DNA of 64,000 bases from Sphingobacterium chungjuense. Its GTDB lineage: Bacteria; Bacteroidota; Bacteroidia; Sphingobacteriales; Sphingobacteriaceae. Location: assembly GCF_011316935.1 (NCBI RefSeq), contig NZ_WLYS01000004.1:434001-498000 (forward strand), read 5' to 3'. The notes under the pieces were generated by a model. That model saw only the letters and a program-made list of their open reading frames with translations. It did not search any database and had not been told where the DNA came from. A program made the translations under genes and the position numbers. Shown here piece by piece: positions 27,517 through 36,788 of the stretch (positions within the stretch are counted from its first letter, which is position 1; each line of letters begins with the position of its first letter).

Positions 27517-28863
27517 TTAGTCTAAGGAAGGAATGGTGATTCCTTGAATTTTACGGTACAAATCTACGGCATACACATCGGTCATGCCCGACACAAAGTC
27601 TAGCACAGAGCGAATCTTGCTATACACATCATCTGATGCGGCATGAAACTGTTCTGGAATCATCGCGACGACCTTTTCATCGAACTTAGTTTTATTGGTT
27701 TTAAGATAAGCGGGCAAGAATTCGCCCAACAAAGCATTCATTACCTTAAAACCAGCAATCTCGATCTGTACCACATTTGGTGCGTTATAGATCCGTTTTA
27801 TGGACAGTTTTTCAATGCGTTTCATCTGATCGACCAATGGCTGATCCAGCGCGTCCATCAAAGAAGATTGAAAAGTTCCTTCTAATAATTGGACTTGATG
27901 ATCCGTGAACACCTTGGCACAACCGTGGATTAAGGTATTAATGGCTTTTGCACGCAACAAGGACACGCGACTTCCTTCGTCGGCCAATCCATCCAATCGC
28001 TCGCGCAGATTCGCATCGCCGCAAAGCGGCAACAATAGCGCTTCTACTTCTTGATACGACAGAATCCGTAAATGATGCGCATCTTCCAGATCGATAATAT
28101 TATAACAAATATCATCGGCGGCTTCTACCAGATAGACCAACGGGTGACGCAAATATCCGTCTGGATTTTCAGGGTCGGTGTTCAAACCAAGTTCGGCCGC
28201 AATCTTGTCAAAAATAGGCTTTTCACCCTCAAAGAAGCCATATTTCTTACGATGATGATTACCTTTTATATGGCCATCAATAGCACGACAAGGATATTTA
28301 ACAATCGCTGCCAGACTGGTATACGTGAGCGCAAAACCTTTATCATCTTTACCATTGAAAGGATGCGTCAAAATGCGTAGCGCATTGGCATTACCTTCAA
28401 AATGGGTTAGATCTGCCCATTGCGCCTCTGTAACCTGTTCTTTAAAATGTAAGCCTGCACCGTCGGTGAAGTAAGAAGAGATAGCGGCTTCGCCGGAATG
28501 ACCGAAAGCGGGATTTCCCAAATCATGTGACAGACAAGCTGCCGAAACAATATTGCCTACCTCTTGTAGGAAAGGAACCTCGATATCGATATTGGGATTA
28601 CTCTTTTTGGTCATCATGTAAAATAATCGACCTAAAGACCTGCCCACACTGGCTACTTCTAAACTATGTGTCAATCGGTTGTGTACAAACACGGATCCGG
28701 GCAATGGAAATACCTGCGTTTTATTTTGCAATCGGCGAAAAGGTGACGAAAATATCAGACGATCATAATCACGCTGAAACTCAGAGCGCGCATCAATCTG
28801 ATCATTCATTTCTCGGGCTTCGTAGCCCCACCTTTTAGCCGATAATAGTTGTTTCCACTGCAT
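27517..28863 (-). CDS. dgt: Deoxyguanosinetriphosphate triphosphohydrolase (dGTPase)
   Basis: 448 residues from ATG 28863 (MQWKQLLSAKRWG); an earlier in-frame codon would run into the promoter. HD-domain metal ligands are visible: His in NRLTHSLEVASVGRSLG, HD in AACLSHDLGNPAFGHSGE, and a later Asp. It hydrolyses dGTP to deoxyguanosine and tripolyphosphate, controlling dNTP pools. The size and motifs fit the long Dgt subfamily. Confidence 0.92.
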   Translation of the reverse strand: MQWKQLLSAKRWGYEAREMNDQIDARSEFQRDYDRLIFSSPFRRLQNKTQVFPLPGSVFVHNRLTHSLEVASVGRSLGRLFYMMTKKSNPNIDIEVPFLQEVGNIVSAACLSHDLGNPAFGHSGEAAISSYFTDGAGLHFKEQVTEAQWADLTHFEGNANALRILTHPFNGKDDKGFALTYTSLAAIVKYPCRAIDGHIKGNHHRKKYGFFEGEKPIFDKIAAELGLNTDPENPDGYLRHPLVYLVEAADDICYNIIDLEDAHHLRILSYQEVEALLLPLCGDANLRERLDGLADEGSRVSLLRAKAINTLIHGCAKVFTDHQVQLLEGTFQSSLMDALDQPLVDQMKRIEKLSIKRIYNAPNVVQIEIAGFKVMNALLGEFLPAYLKTNKTKFDEKVVAMIPEQFHAASDDVYSKIRSVLDFVSGMTDVYAVDLYRKIQGITIPSLD

Positions 28864-28884
28864 GCAATATCGTGTTTTGACCGC

Positions 28885-28892
28885 CAAATATA
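28885..28892 (-). promoter_or_regulatory. -7 promoter element of dgt
   Basis: Minus-strand TATATTTG, an exact TAnnTTTG, 21 bases upstream of the dgt ATG. Confidence 0.45.
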
Positions 28893-28950
28893 CGGTTTAA
28901 TCGGGAGAAGGGGAATGCTCAGCGATCCACTTTTAGACGCTGATCTACCA

Positions 28951-28982
28951 TTTGCCGAGATTGAAAATATTCGTTATCTTTA
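28951..28982 (+). promoter_or_regulatory. Promoter of galM
   Basis: TTTG (28951-28954), 20 bases, then TATCTTTA (28975-28982), one base off the TAnnTTTG consensus. The galM ATG is 27 bases further on. Confidence 0.5.
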
Positions 28983-29009
28983 GTCACCAAATAGAAACAA
29001 CAATCTCAT

Positions 29010-30071
29010 ATGATCACTTATCAGCTACCTGATCCAGCACAATTCAAAACAAAACATCGCGACAAAAATACGCATCTTATTGTGCTTCAAAATCAGGCCG
29101 GTATGCAGGTTGCGCTCACCGATTATGGCGCACGGATTGTGAGCATTATCGTGCCCAACCAACAAGGTGCACCGACAGATGTGATCTTAGGTTTTGATAA
29201 CATTGGAGATTATTTGACCGCAGAAGCAAAGTTTTTAGGAACTACGGTGGGTCGCTATGCGAATCGCATTGCGAATGCGCGCTTTGAGCTAGACGGACGA
29301 GAATATCTGCTGGAGAAAAACAACGGTAGCAACTGCCTGCACGGTGGTAGCGATGGATTTCATGATCGCGTATGGGATCGCCAAGTAAGCTTGCAGCATA
29401 AAGTCGACTTTTATTATACAGCAAATGACGAGGAAAGCGGGTTTCCCGGCAATCTTAATGTGCATGTATCTTACGAGTTGACGGATGCAAATGAATTGAA
29501 AATTGCTTACAGAGCAGTCACGGATCAAAAGACAGTGCTTAATCTGACTAATCACGCGTATTTCAATTTGCATGGCGAAGGCCAAGGTGAAATACTGGAT
29601 CATTATGTACGCATTCCGTCTAGTCAATATATCCCGACCAATGCAGATCAAATCCCACTAAATACGGGCGAAGAGGTTGCGAATACGCCATTTGATTTCC
29701 GAGCCGAAACACTTATCTCGGATCAACTGGACTTAAGTAATCCGCAACAGGAAGTAGCCAAAGGATTTGACCACAGCTATGTCGTAACTGTTGGTGATCA
29801 AGAACCTTTAGCTACGGTACGATCAGCTTCTTCGGGCATTCAGCTGGAAGTTTTCAGCACAGAGCCATCGGTACATTTTTATACCGGCAATCATTTATTT
29901 GGCCAAGATACGGGCAAGGCTGGAAAAGCCTACACACCGTACACGGGCTTGTGTTTTGAAACGCAGCACTTCCCCAATTCGCCAAATATGCCCGAATTTC
30001 CTTCGGTGGTCCTTGACAAAGGGCAAGAATATCAGTCTAAGACGATATACAAATTTTCATTACACAAATAA
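29010..30071 (+). CDS. galM: Aldose 1-epimerase (mutarotase)
   Basis: 353 residues, standard for GalM. The catalytic His is in LNLTNHAYFNLHGEG and the catalytic Glu in GLCFETQHFPNSPN. It interconverts alpha and beta anomers of galactose and other aldoses in the cytoplasm. No signal peptide is present, unlike many Bacteroidota paralogues that are secreted. It is divergent from dgt. Confidence 0.93.
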   Translation: MITYQLPDPAQFKTKHRDKNTHLIVLQNQAGMQVALTDYGARIVSIIVPNQQGAPTDVILGFDNIGDYLTAEAKFLGTTVGRYANRIANARFELDGREYLLEKNNGSNCLHGGSDGFHDRVWDRQVSLQHKVDFYYTANDEESGFPGNLNVHVSYELTDANELKIAYRAVTDQKTVLNLTNHAYFNLHGEGQGEILDHYVRIPSSQYIPTNADQIPLNTGEEVANTPFDFRAETLISDQLDLSNPQQEVAKGFDHSYVVTVGDQEPLATVRSASSGIQLEVFSTEPSVHFYTGNHLFGQDTGKAGKAYTPYTGLCFETQHFPNSPNMPEFPSVVLDKGQEYQSKTIYKFSLHK

Positions 30072-30150
30072 GAAAGTATACACAAACAGATCTTCACCCA
30101 ACAACGGAAGGTCATAAACATCTATCTGAGAAACTAAAGTAAGGTACAAC

Positions 30151-31668
30151 ATGATGAAAAAGATAAAATGGATCGCGCTGGCCTGCAGCGCTGTATTATA
30201 TTTCCAGCAAGCTAATGCGCAGGAAGTAGTGGCCGCTAAAGAGGGGGCGACCTACGAAGAAATTGTAGCACAGATCAACAAATTAGCAACAAGTGGCACA
30301 GCCGAAGACAAAGTCCTCTTGAAAAAAGAAGCTGAAGCATTGGTTCTGAAAAAAGATGAAGACCAAATGAGTCTAGCGGCCATGGTATACGAGAGAGCTC
30401 TCGATGATGAAGCACGTGCACAAGAAATTCGAGCGTCAATTGAAACTCAATATCCTCAAGGAAAGTTTGTGCGCAACAAAGCGTATTCTGACATGATGAA
30501 AGAAGTTGGCGAAGATGCTTCGGCAACTGATTTAGAGCAACAATATACTGCTTGGGCACAGAAATATCCTGCTGCTAATTATGCCGAAAAAGATCAAGCC
30601 ATCTATCAAGCTGGTCTATATCACTTATCGTCCCGCTATATCAAAGAGTCGAATACAGCGAAGACACAAGAACTCTTAAAACAACTAAAAGGTTCTGATT
30701 ACTATGTGACCGCCATCTCGAATGCCTTTGCCAAGGCAGAAGCAGAAAAACAGGATCTGAGCACGTACTCTTCCTTATTGAAAGATGCTTATGCTGTTGG
30801 TAAGGCTGCCGCGGAATCAGAAGATCCCCAAACTAAGAGAAGTAATAATGCGTATTCGTATAATGCAATAGCGCCACAATACGCTACGTTGCTGACTGAA
30901 GAAAAAAACTATGATGAAGCCATAGCGATTACGCAATCTTCGTTGGAAGAATCTCATGATGGCGGTTATTATGCCTTGCAAAATGCTCGGTCATTAGGCA
31001 ACGCCTACGCGCAAAAAGGGGACAAAGCAAAAGCTTTGGAAACTTACGAAAAGTTCATCGCCGCGAATGGCAAGGACTCTACGATCGTAGCAGAAGCACA
31101 GGTGTTGTACAAAGACGTACATGGTGACAAAGCTGACTTCCAAGCACATCTTGCCAACTTGGACAAGCAAATGACAGAAGCATATTTTGCAAAATATGAG
31201 CAAGAGATGAAGAAAGAGGAAGCGCCTGCATTTACATTAATGAACCGCGAAGGCAAAGAAGTTTCCTTAGCTTCTTTGAAAGGTAAAGTAGTCGTATTAG
31301 ATTTCTGGGCGACTTGGTGCGGACCATGTATCATTTCATTCCCTGGTATGCAAGCAGCCGTGAACAAATATGCGAACGATGATGAAGTGGAGTTTTTGTT
31401 TATCGATACATGGCAACGCGAAGAAAACTACAAAGAACTAGTGGACGAGTTTATCGCCAAAAACAACTATAACTTCAACGTGCTATTTGACGAAATGAAA
31501 GATCGCTCAAAAGCAACGGTAACGGCTTATGGTATCCAAGGTATCCCTGCGAAAGTCATTATCGACAAAGAAGGTTTTATCCGTTTCCAAAACTCTGGAT
31601 CGGAACCCAATGTAGATAAGTTGGTAAAAGAATTAGACACGAAGATTGCCTTAGCAAAACGCGGTTAA
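30151..31668 (+). CDS. TlpA-family thioredoxin-like protein with TPR-like N-terminal region
   Basis: 505 residues. A signal peptide ends near YFQQANAQE. Residues about 30-345 are alpha-helical with TPR-like pairs (for example NARSLGNAYAQKGDKAKALE). The C-terminal thioredoxin domain has DFWATWCGPCIISFPG, with CGPC at 390-393, and cis-Pro in YGIQGIPAKVIID. It is predicted to be a periplasmic disulfide reductase or maturation factor. It is a single-gene transcript closed by a strong terminator. Confidence 0.9.
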   Translation: MMKKIKWIALACSAVLYFQQANAQEVVAAKEGATYEEIVAQINKLATSGTAEDKVLLKKEAEALVLKKDEDQMSLAAMVYERALDDEARAQEIRASIETQYPQGKFVRNKAYSDMMKEVGEDASATDLEQQYTAWAQKYPAANYAEKDQAIYQAGLYHLSSRYIKESNTAKTQELLKQLKGSDYYVTAISNAFAKAEAEKQDLSTYSSLLKDAYAVGKAAAESEDPQTKRSNNAYSYNAIAPQYATLLTEEKNYDEAIAITQSSLEESHDGGYYALQNARSLGNAYAQKGDKAKALETYEKFIAANGKDSTIVAEAQVLYKDVHGDKADFQAHLANLDKQMTEAYFAKYEQEMKKEEAPAFTLMNREGKEVSLASLKGKVVVLDFWATWCGPCIISFPGMQAAVNKYANDDEVEFLFIDTWQREENYKELVDEFIAKNNYNFNVLFDEMKDRSKATVTAYGIQGIPAKVIIDKEGFIRFQNSGSEPNVDKLVKELDTKIALAKRG

Positions 31669-31700
31669 ATTACCTTTAATAACATATTGAATGTATCGAA

Positions 31701-31736
31701 AATCCTCCGGAAGAATTCTTCCGGAGGATTTTTTTT
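31701..31736 (+). terminator. Intrinsic terminator after the TlpA-like gene
   Basis: AATCCTCCGGAAGAA and TTCTTCCGGAGGATT form a perfect 15-bp stem without spare loop bases in the DNA, followed by a run of eight T. Confidence 0.9.
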
Positions 31737-31833
31737 GCTGTAATCAAAACAGATATCTGTAGCAACAAACTATAACAGTATCCTTACGCTCTTTTAATTT
31801 TCCCTTAATCTTTGCTTACGACCTTTGTGGTCG

Positions 31834-32442
31834 ATGCCCGTATCACCTACCCATGAAGATCATATCAGCGACTTAGATAATTCGCTGGATTTGGCGACGC
31901 ACCATGTGCTGAGTCATGCTCAACTATCCATTATTTTTCAACGTAACTGGGAACGACTGTATCGACTTGCTTACCATTTGTTAAAGGATAATGATGATGC
32001 GCAAGATGTGGTACAAGAGGTTTTTATCAACCTTTGGGATCGACGCTACGAACTACAAATCCAAACTAGCATCGACAATTACCTCTTTGGAGCAGTTCGT
32101 TATAAAACCCTCACCCGACTGCAGACCAAATTAAGTCACAACAAGCGAAATATCCCATTAGAAAACGCTTTAGTAGACAGCTTTGCAGAAGCCGTTGATC
32201 CAATTTTGGTGCAAGAGTTACAAGAGGAAATCGACCGACAGGTCAAACTCTTACCTGAAAAAATGCGACAGGTTTTTTACCTACGAACCGTAGAATGCCT
32301 TTCTATTCCGCAAATCGCGGAAAAATTGCTCATCTCAGAGGCTACCGTAAAAAACCACTTGGCTGCCGCCCGACGCAAACTGCGTACACAATTGGGCGAT
32401 GCGGCCTATTTAGCTGTAGCATTTTTCTTGAACCAGTTGTAA
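31834..32442 (+). CDS. ECF sigma factor of the FecI/Bacteroidota SusCD-linked type
   Basis: 202 residues from ATG 31834; an upstream TTG would add three residues. Region 2 has YHLLKDNDDAQDVVQEVFIN and region 4 has LSIPQIAEKLLISEATVKNH. Such sigma factors sit upstream of fecR-susCD clusters and turn on the transporter genes when the receptor is occupied. The next gene, 109 bases on, is the FecR-type anti-sigma factor. Confidence 0.92.
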   Translation: MPVSPTHEDHISDLDNSLDLATHHVLSHAQLSIIFQRNWERLYRLAYHLLKDNDDAQDVVQEVFINLWDRRYELQIQTSIDNYLFGAVRYKTLTRLQTKLSHNKRNIPLENALVDSFAEAVDPILVQELQEEIDRQVKLLPEKMRQVFYLRTVECLSIPQIAEKLLISEATVKNHLAAARRKLRTQLGDAAYLAVAFFLNQL

Positions 32443-32551
32443 ACCGGAGATTCGTGCACCAATCTTTAATAGGTAGGTAACGATTTCATAACACGGCTCA
32501 CTAGTCCTCCCCCTATCTTTTCGAGACTTATAAGTAACGAACAGTACTTAT

Positions 32552-33493
32552 ATGCAGCGGAAAGAAATTCAGCAAATCGTAGAAAACTACCTTAAAAAGA
32601 AAAACACCATAAAACAGACGGAAGCACTGCGACAGTGGCTTTCCTTTTTAGCAAAAAAACCGCTACCGCATAGCCAAGATGAGCAGGAAGCCATCCGCGA
32701 AAAGATGTGGTTACACATCGAGGAAGCAACGCGTACAGCAGATTATGAAGAACCAAAAACAGGGAATAACCACATTTCCATCTGGAGTGCTGCTACCGCA
32801 GCGGCTGCCTCGCTGTTACTGACCTTTGGTCTATATCATTTCTTTCAACCGGAACACTTGATCTACCAAACAGGTGCTGGCGAAACGAAGCACATCACAC
32901 TAGCAGATGGTTCGACCATCATATTGGAGGAAAATTCGCAGATGGAAGTTGGCCCAGAATTTCAGTCGGATACCGCACGTACTATTCATTTGGTCACTGG
33001 ACAGGTTTTCTTTCAAGTGCAGAAAGATGCTTCCCGACCTTTTAGGATTAAAGGCCCAGCGATGCAAACCGAAGTACTTGGTACTTCATTTCGAATTCGT
33101 TCTTACGAAAACGAATCGCTGTGGCACATCGCTGTAAAGACTGGAAAAGTGGCCGTATCCTCACTGCATAATCCGAGTAAAAAATACACCTTAATCGCTG
33201 CCGACAGTCTAGTGTACAGCAAGACAGACGATCAAGTAAGACAATTTATACATCCTGCAACCACATCGGGTTCTCTGCTGTTCCATGATGACAACTTTCA
33301 AAATATTGCCCAAAAGCTAAAGCAACGCTACGGCATCGCTATTATTCTCGAACCATCCTTAGCAGACGACCACAAATTTTCGGGCGAATTCACAGCGCAG
33401 GATGACATGGAAGACATTTTGGAGATGATCTGCTTAGCTACCGGAACCACCTACCGACAGGAAAATGGAAAAATAATTATTCAATCCAAATAA
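32552..33493 (+). CDS. FecR-family anti-sigma factor
   Basis: 313 residues. The N-terminal ~75 residues are cytoplasmic. One membrane helix (SAATAAAASLLLTFGLYHFF, about 78-97) leads to the periplasmic FecR domain (GAGETKHITLADGSTIILEE) and a C-terminal DUF4974 domain (NIAQKLKQRYGIAIILEP). It would hold the sigma factor at the membrane and receive a signal from the STN domain of the receptor encoded next. Confidence 0.93.
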   Translation: MQRKEIQQIVENYLKKKNTIKQTEALRQWLSFLAKKPLPHSQDEQEAIREKMWLHIEEATRTADYEEPKTGNNHISIWSAATAAAASLLLTFGLYHFFQPEHLIYQTGAGETKHITLADGSTIILEENSQMEVGPEFQSDTARTIHLVTGQVFFQVQKDASRPFRIKGPAMQTEVLGTSFRIRSYENESLWHIAVKTGKVAVSSLHNPSKKYTLIAADSLVYSKTDDQVRQFIHPATTSGSLLFHDDNFQNIAQKLKQRYGIAIILEPSLADDHKFSGEFTAQDDMEDILEMICLATGTTYRQENGKIIIQSK

Positions 33494-33606
33494 CAAACTG
33501 GAAAGAGTGCTTGTACACAGGCTGGATCGCGCGCAAACTATATAATCTAGCCAAATACACCACTTCATTCCTTATTAATCAAACAAACAAACATCAACCA
33601 CAAAAA

Positions 33607-36600
33607 ATGAAAAGTTACCTATTGCTGCTTACCGGAGCCTGCCTTTTAGGGGCTGCTCCCACACAAGGTAAGATGCTGACGACCGTCTCCATGTACACCA
33701 CGCAGGCAGATGGAAGTGCTTTGCTTGTCTCTTTGGAGAATATCGCCAAAAATGCCAACAAACGATTGGTCTACGACAAAGAGATCCTGATCGGAAAAAA
33801 AGCGGCTAGTTACGACAAAAATCATTCGCTACCGCGGATGCTGGAAGAATTGCTACGGGGCACGGGTATCGCCTACCAAATCAAAGGCGACATTATTTTG
33901 CTGCATGCATCGACTGAAAACCCGGCGCCAAAAGTAGAGACCCGTAGCCAATCGCAACAACAATCAGTACTTCGCGGTATTGTGCGTGACGAGCTAACGC
34001 GCCAACCTGTATCGGAAGCCACGATTGCTGTGGTGGCTAAAAATAGATCCATCAAAGCGGGAGTAGATGGAAATTTTAAGCTGGATCTTCCTACGGCGGA
34101 AAGCTGGATCATTCGCGTGAGCTTTATGGGATATAAAACCAAAGATATTACCGTTTCGCGCAGCAGCTTATCACAAAAATTGGAAATTGACCTCGCACAA
34201 GATCTTTTCGGATTGGATGAAGTGGTCATCACTGGTCAAGGTCTCGACATCAATAAAAGAAGGCTTTCTACCAACATTGCCAGCATTGGTGGCGACGAGT
34301 TAGCGAAAGTACCGGCAACCCGATTTGACCAGCTCCTACAATCCAAACTGCCGAATGCGCAAATCCGCCTGACGGGTGGACAATCTGGCGCAACGTCCAT
34401 CATTCGCGCACGCGGTGTCGTTTCTGCCTTTATGAATTCTACGCCCGTGATATATGTGGATGGGGTACGTATGGATAATCTAAATACCGCCTCGGCGATT
34501 GGTGGTGGTAGCGCACAAGGCGCTGGCGTGAGTGCGCTGGCGGATATTCCGATCGATAATATCGAACGGGTAGAATATGTAAACGGTGGTGCGGCCACGA
34601 CTTTATATGGCTCGGATGCGGCGAATGGCGTCATTCAGATTTTCACCAAAAAAGGCGGCGCAGATCGCACCAGCGTATCAGCCGAGGCGACGCTAGGTGC
34701 GGAACGTGCAACGACAGATTTCCTACATTTCCAACGGACGAAAGAACTTTTGTTTGAGCCTGGACTTTTCCAACGCTATAATGTGGCGGTGAATGGCAAC
34801 AGCGGAAAAGTAGGATACAGCGTGACAGGTGCGTATCTCAGCAGTTCGGGCGTACAGCTATTCAAGCAAAATCAAAATAAACGTTTCGATCTGCGCACAG
34901 GATTCAAAGCCGAATTGCATGAAAAAGTATCGTATGAAAGTAGTTTCTCTTTTGTCAACAACAGCTTCAAACGTACACGTAATGGTAACCAAGGCGGCTA
35001 TACTGGATTGTGGTATGCAGAAAGTGGCGCTTCGGCTGTAACTGGACCAACGCCAAGATTCAATCCGCGTATTGATGATCTATCTGAGGAGGAATTTGAA
35101 AAGATGAAAACGTTTGTACACACCGCAGAACGACTTCAGGATAATGAGATTGTGGTGAATCGTTTCCAAACCGGACAAACTTTTCAATATAAACCCGTTC
35201 ACAACATCAACATTAAAGCGGTCGGTGGTATTGATTACCGTGTGGTACGCAACCAAACGATCCAAACGAATGAATACCTAACGCACACCACAGGTAACTT
35301 GACCACAGATCGTGGCAGTATCAATAATGGTGAACGGAAATTCTGGGGATTAACCTTGGAATTAAACGGACAACATCGTGCAGAGATCGGCGACTTTTCG
35401 GCCGTAACAACCGTTGGTGGACAATTATTCCGTAACGAAGACAAGCAAGTAGCTTACAATGGCACGAATGTGCGCGATGGCGCAAGAACCATTCGCGAAG
35501 CGATCGCTACGAGCAGTGACAACTTTGTAGACGAAGTGGTTAACTACGGTGTATACGCGCAAACGAACTTAGGTTGGAAAAACAAACTTTTCTTGGATTT
35601 GGGTCTTCGTGGCGATGGCAATAGTGCCTTCGGTAAAGATATTGGTGTGCAGTACTATCCGAAAGTCGGATTCTCCTACATTCCTTCTTCCGAAGGTTGG
35701 TGGAGTGACCATCTTCCTTTCTTACCTTCTGCCAAATTGCGTGGTAACTATGGTGTGGCCGGAAACTTTCCACCTGCTTTTCTCAATTTGAGAACCGTGA
35801 GTTTCGAAGGATATTTGGGCAGTCAAGCGGCGATGTTTGGCATGCCGGGCGTAGACTTGCGCCCAGAGAAAACCACCACGTTTGAAGCAGGTTTGGATTT
35901 AGGTTTCTGGAAAGACCGCATTACTTTGTCGGCGGGCCTATATCATGCGGTAACGAATGATGCCTTATTTTCTGTACCAGCAGCACCTTCCACCGGTGAA
36001 GCATTAGCGCTTAGAAATGTCGGCACGATCCTGAATCGTGGCTTGGAGTTCTCGACACAAATTGTCGCAATTCAGAAAGAAAATACTTCCCTGCGTTTTA
36101 ATCTAGCAGTAAACACGCTTTACAACAAAGTATTGTCTTCTAATGGCGCTGCGCCATTCAACTTGGCCGGATTTAGCGAGCGTACCATACAGACTGTGGT
36201 ACAGGAAGGTTATCCGATCGGATTTATACGCGGTGCATATGGCGTATTTGGTGAAGATGGTGTCTTGGAGAGTACCACGCCATTACAAAACTTGGGTACC
36301 ACGATTCCCGATCTTTTCGGTAGTATGGGCGTCAACTTCCAATGGAAATCACTTAACCTATTTGCCAATGCAGATTACCAACAAGGCGCTTATGCCAACA
36401 ACTGGGACAGCCAATTTCGATACAATTATGGCGCTGGCAACGAAGGTATTCCCGAAGGCGAAATCAACTCCGCATTCAAGCGTACTCGTTGGTTGCAATT
36501 CACGAACATGTTTGTAGAGAAAACCGATTACATCAAGATCAGAACCATTGGAGCCAGTTATACATTGCCACAACAAATGACCCGTTCTTTCGCTAAAAGC

Positions 36601-36777
36601 CTGGTCGTGAGCGGCACCGTAATGAATCCGTTCAACTTTGCAACCTCCAGCTTTGATCCAGAAGCAACCATTAGTGGATCGGCACAAGGTCAAGGTCGCG
36701 CAACGACGGGCGGTATTTCTTACGCGACTTACTCTGCACCTAGACAATACCTGATCTCTGTTAAAATGTCCTTTTAA
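33607..36777 (+). CDS. SusC/RagA-type TonB-linked outer-membrane transporter with STN signalling domain
   Basis: 1056 residues from ATG 33607, where a signal peptide begins (MKSYLLLLTGACLLGAAP); an ATG 96 bases upstream is in frame but spoils the signal peptide. Order: STN domain (about 30-100, ENIAKNANKRLVYDKEIL), carboxypeptidase-like beta domain (VLRGIVRDELTRQPVSEATI), plug (NIERVEYVNGGAATTLYGSDAANGVI in part), barrel. The STN domain marks it as a signal-transducing receptor that talks to the FecR protein. It works with the SusD-like lipoprotein encoded downstream. Confidence 0.93.
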   Translation: MKSYLLLLTGACLLGAAPTQGKMLTTVSMYTTQADGSALLVSLENIAKNANKRLVYDKEILIGKKAASYDKNHSLPRMLEELLRGTGIAYQIKGDIILLHASTENPAPKVETRSQSQQQSVLRGIVRDELTRQPVSEATIAVVAKNRSIKAGVDGNFKLDLPTAESWIIRVSFMGYKTKDITVSRSSLSQKLEIDLAQDLFGLDEVVITGQGLDINKRRLSTNIASIGGDELAKVPATRFDQLLQSKLPNAQIRLTGGQSGATSIIRARGVVSAFMNSTPVIYVDGVRMDNLNTASAIGGGSAQGAGVSALADIPIDNIERVEYVNGGAATTLYGSDAANGVIQIFTKKGGADRTSVSAEATLGAERATTDFLHFQRTKELLFEPGLFQRYNVAVNGNSGKVGYSVTGAYLSSSGVQLFKQNQNKRFDLRTGFKAELHEKVSYESSFSFVNNSFKRTRNGNQGGYTGLWYAESGASAVTGPTPRFNPRIDDLSEEEFEKMKTFVHTAERLQDNEIVVNRFQTGQTFQYKPVHNINIKAVGGIDYRVVRNQTIQTNEYLTHTTGNLTTDRGSINNGERKFWGLTLELNGQHRAEIGDFSAVTTVGGQLFRNEDKQVAYNGTNVRDGARTIREAIATSSDNFVDEVVNYGVYAQTNLGWKNKLFLDLGLRGDGNSAFGKDIGVQYYPKVGFSYIPSSEGWWSDHLPFLPSAKLRGNYGVAGNFPPAFLNLRTVSFEGYLGSQAAMFGMPGVDLRPEKTTTFEAGLDLGFWKDRITLSAGLYHAVTNDALFSVPAAPSTGEALALRNVGTILNRGLEFSTQIVAIQKENTSLRFNLAVNTLYNKVLSSNGAAPFNLAGFSERTIQTVVQEGYPIGFIRGAYGVFGEDGVLESTTPLQNLGTTIPDLFGSMGVNFQWKSLNLFANADYQQGAYANNWDSQFRYNYGAGNEGIPEGEINSAFKRTRWLQFTNMFVEKTDYIKIRTIGASYTLPQQMTRSFAKSLVVSGTVMNPFNFATSSFDPEATISGSAQGQGRATTGGISYATYSAPRQYLISVKMSF

Positions 36778-36788
36778 TAAATAATACC

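Noticed and set aside
33511..33606. Upstream ATG extension of the SusC-like gene
   Set aside because: It would place 32 mostly polar residues before the signal peptide; ATG 33607 fits a normal export signal.
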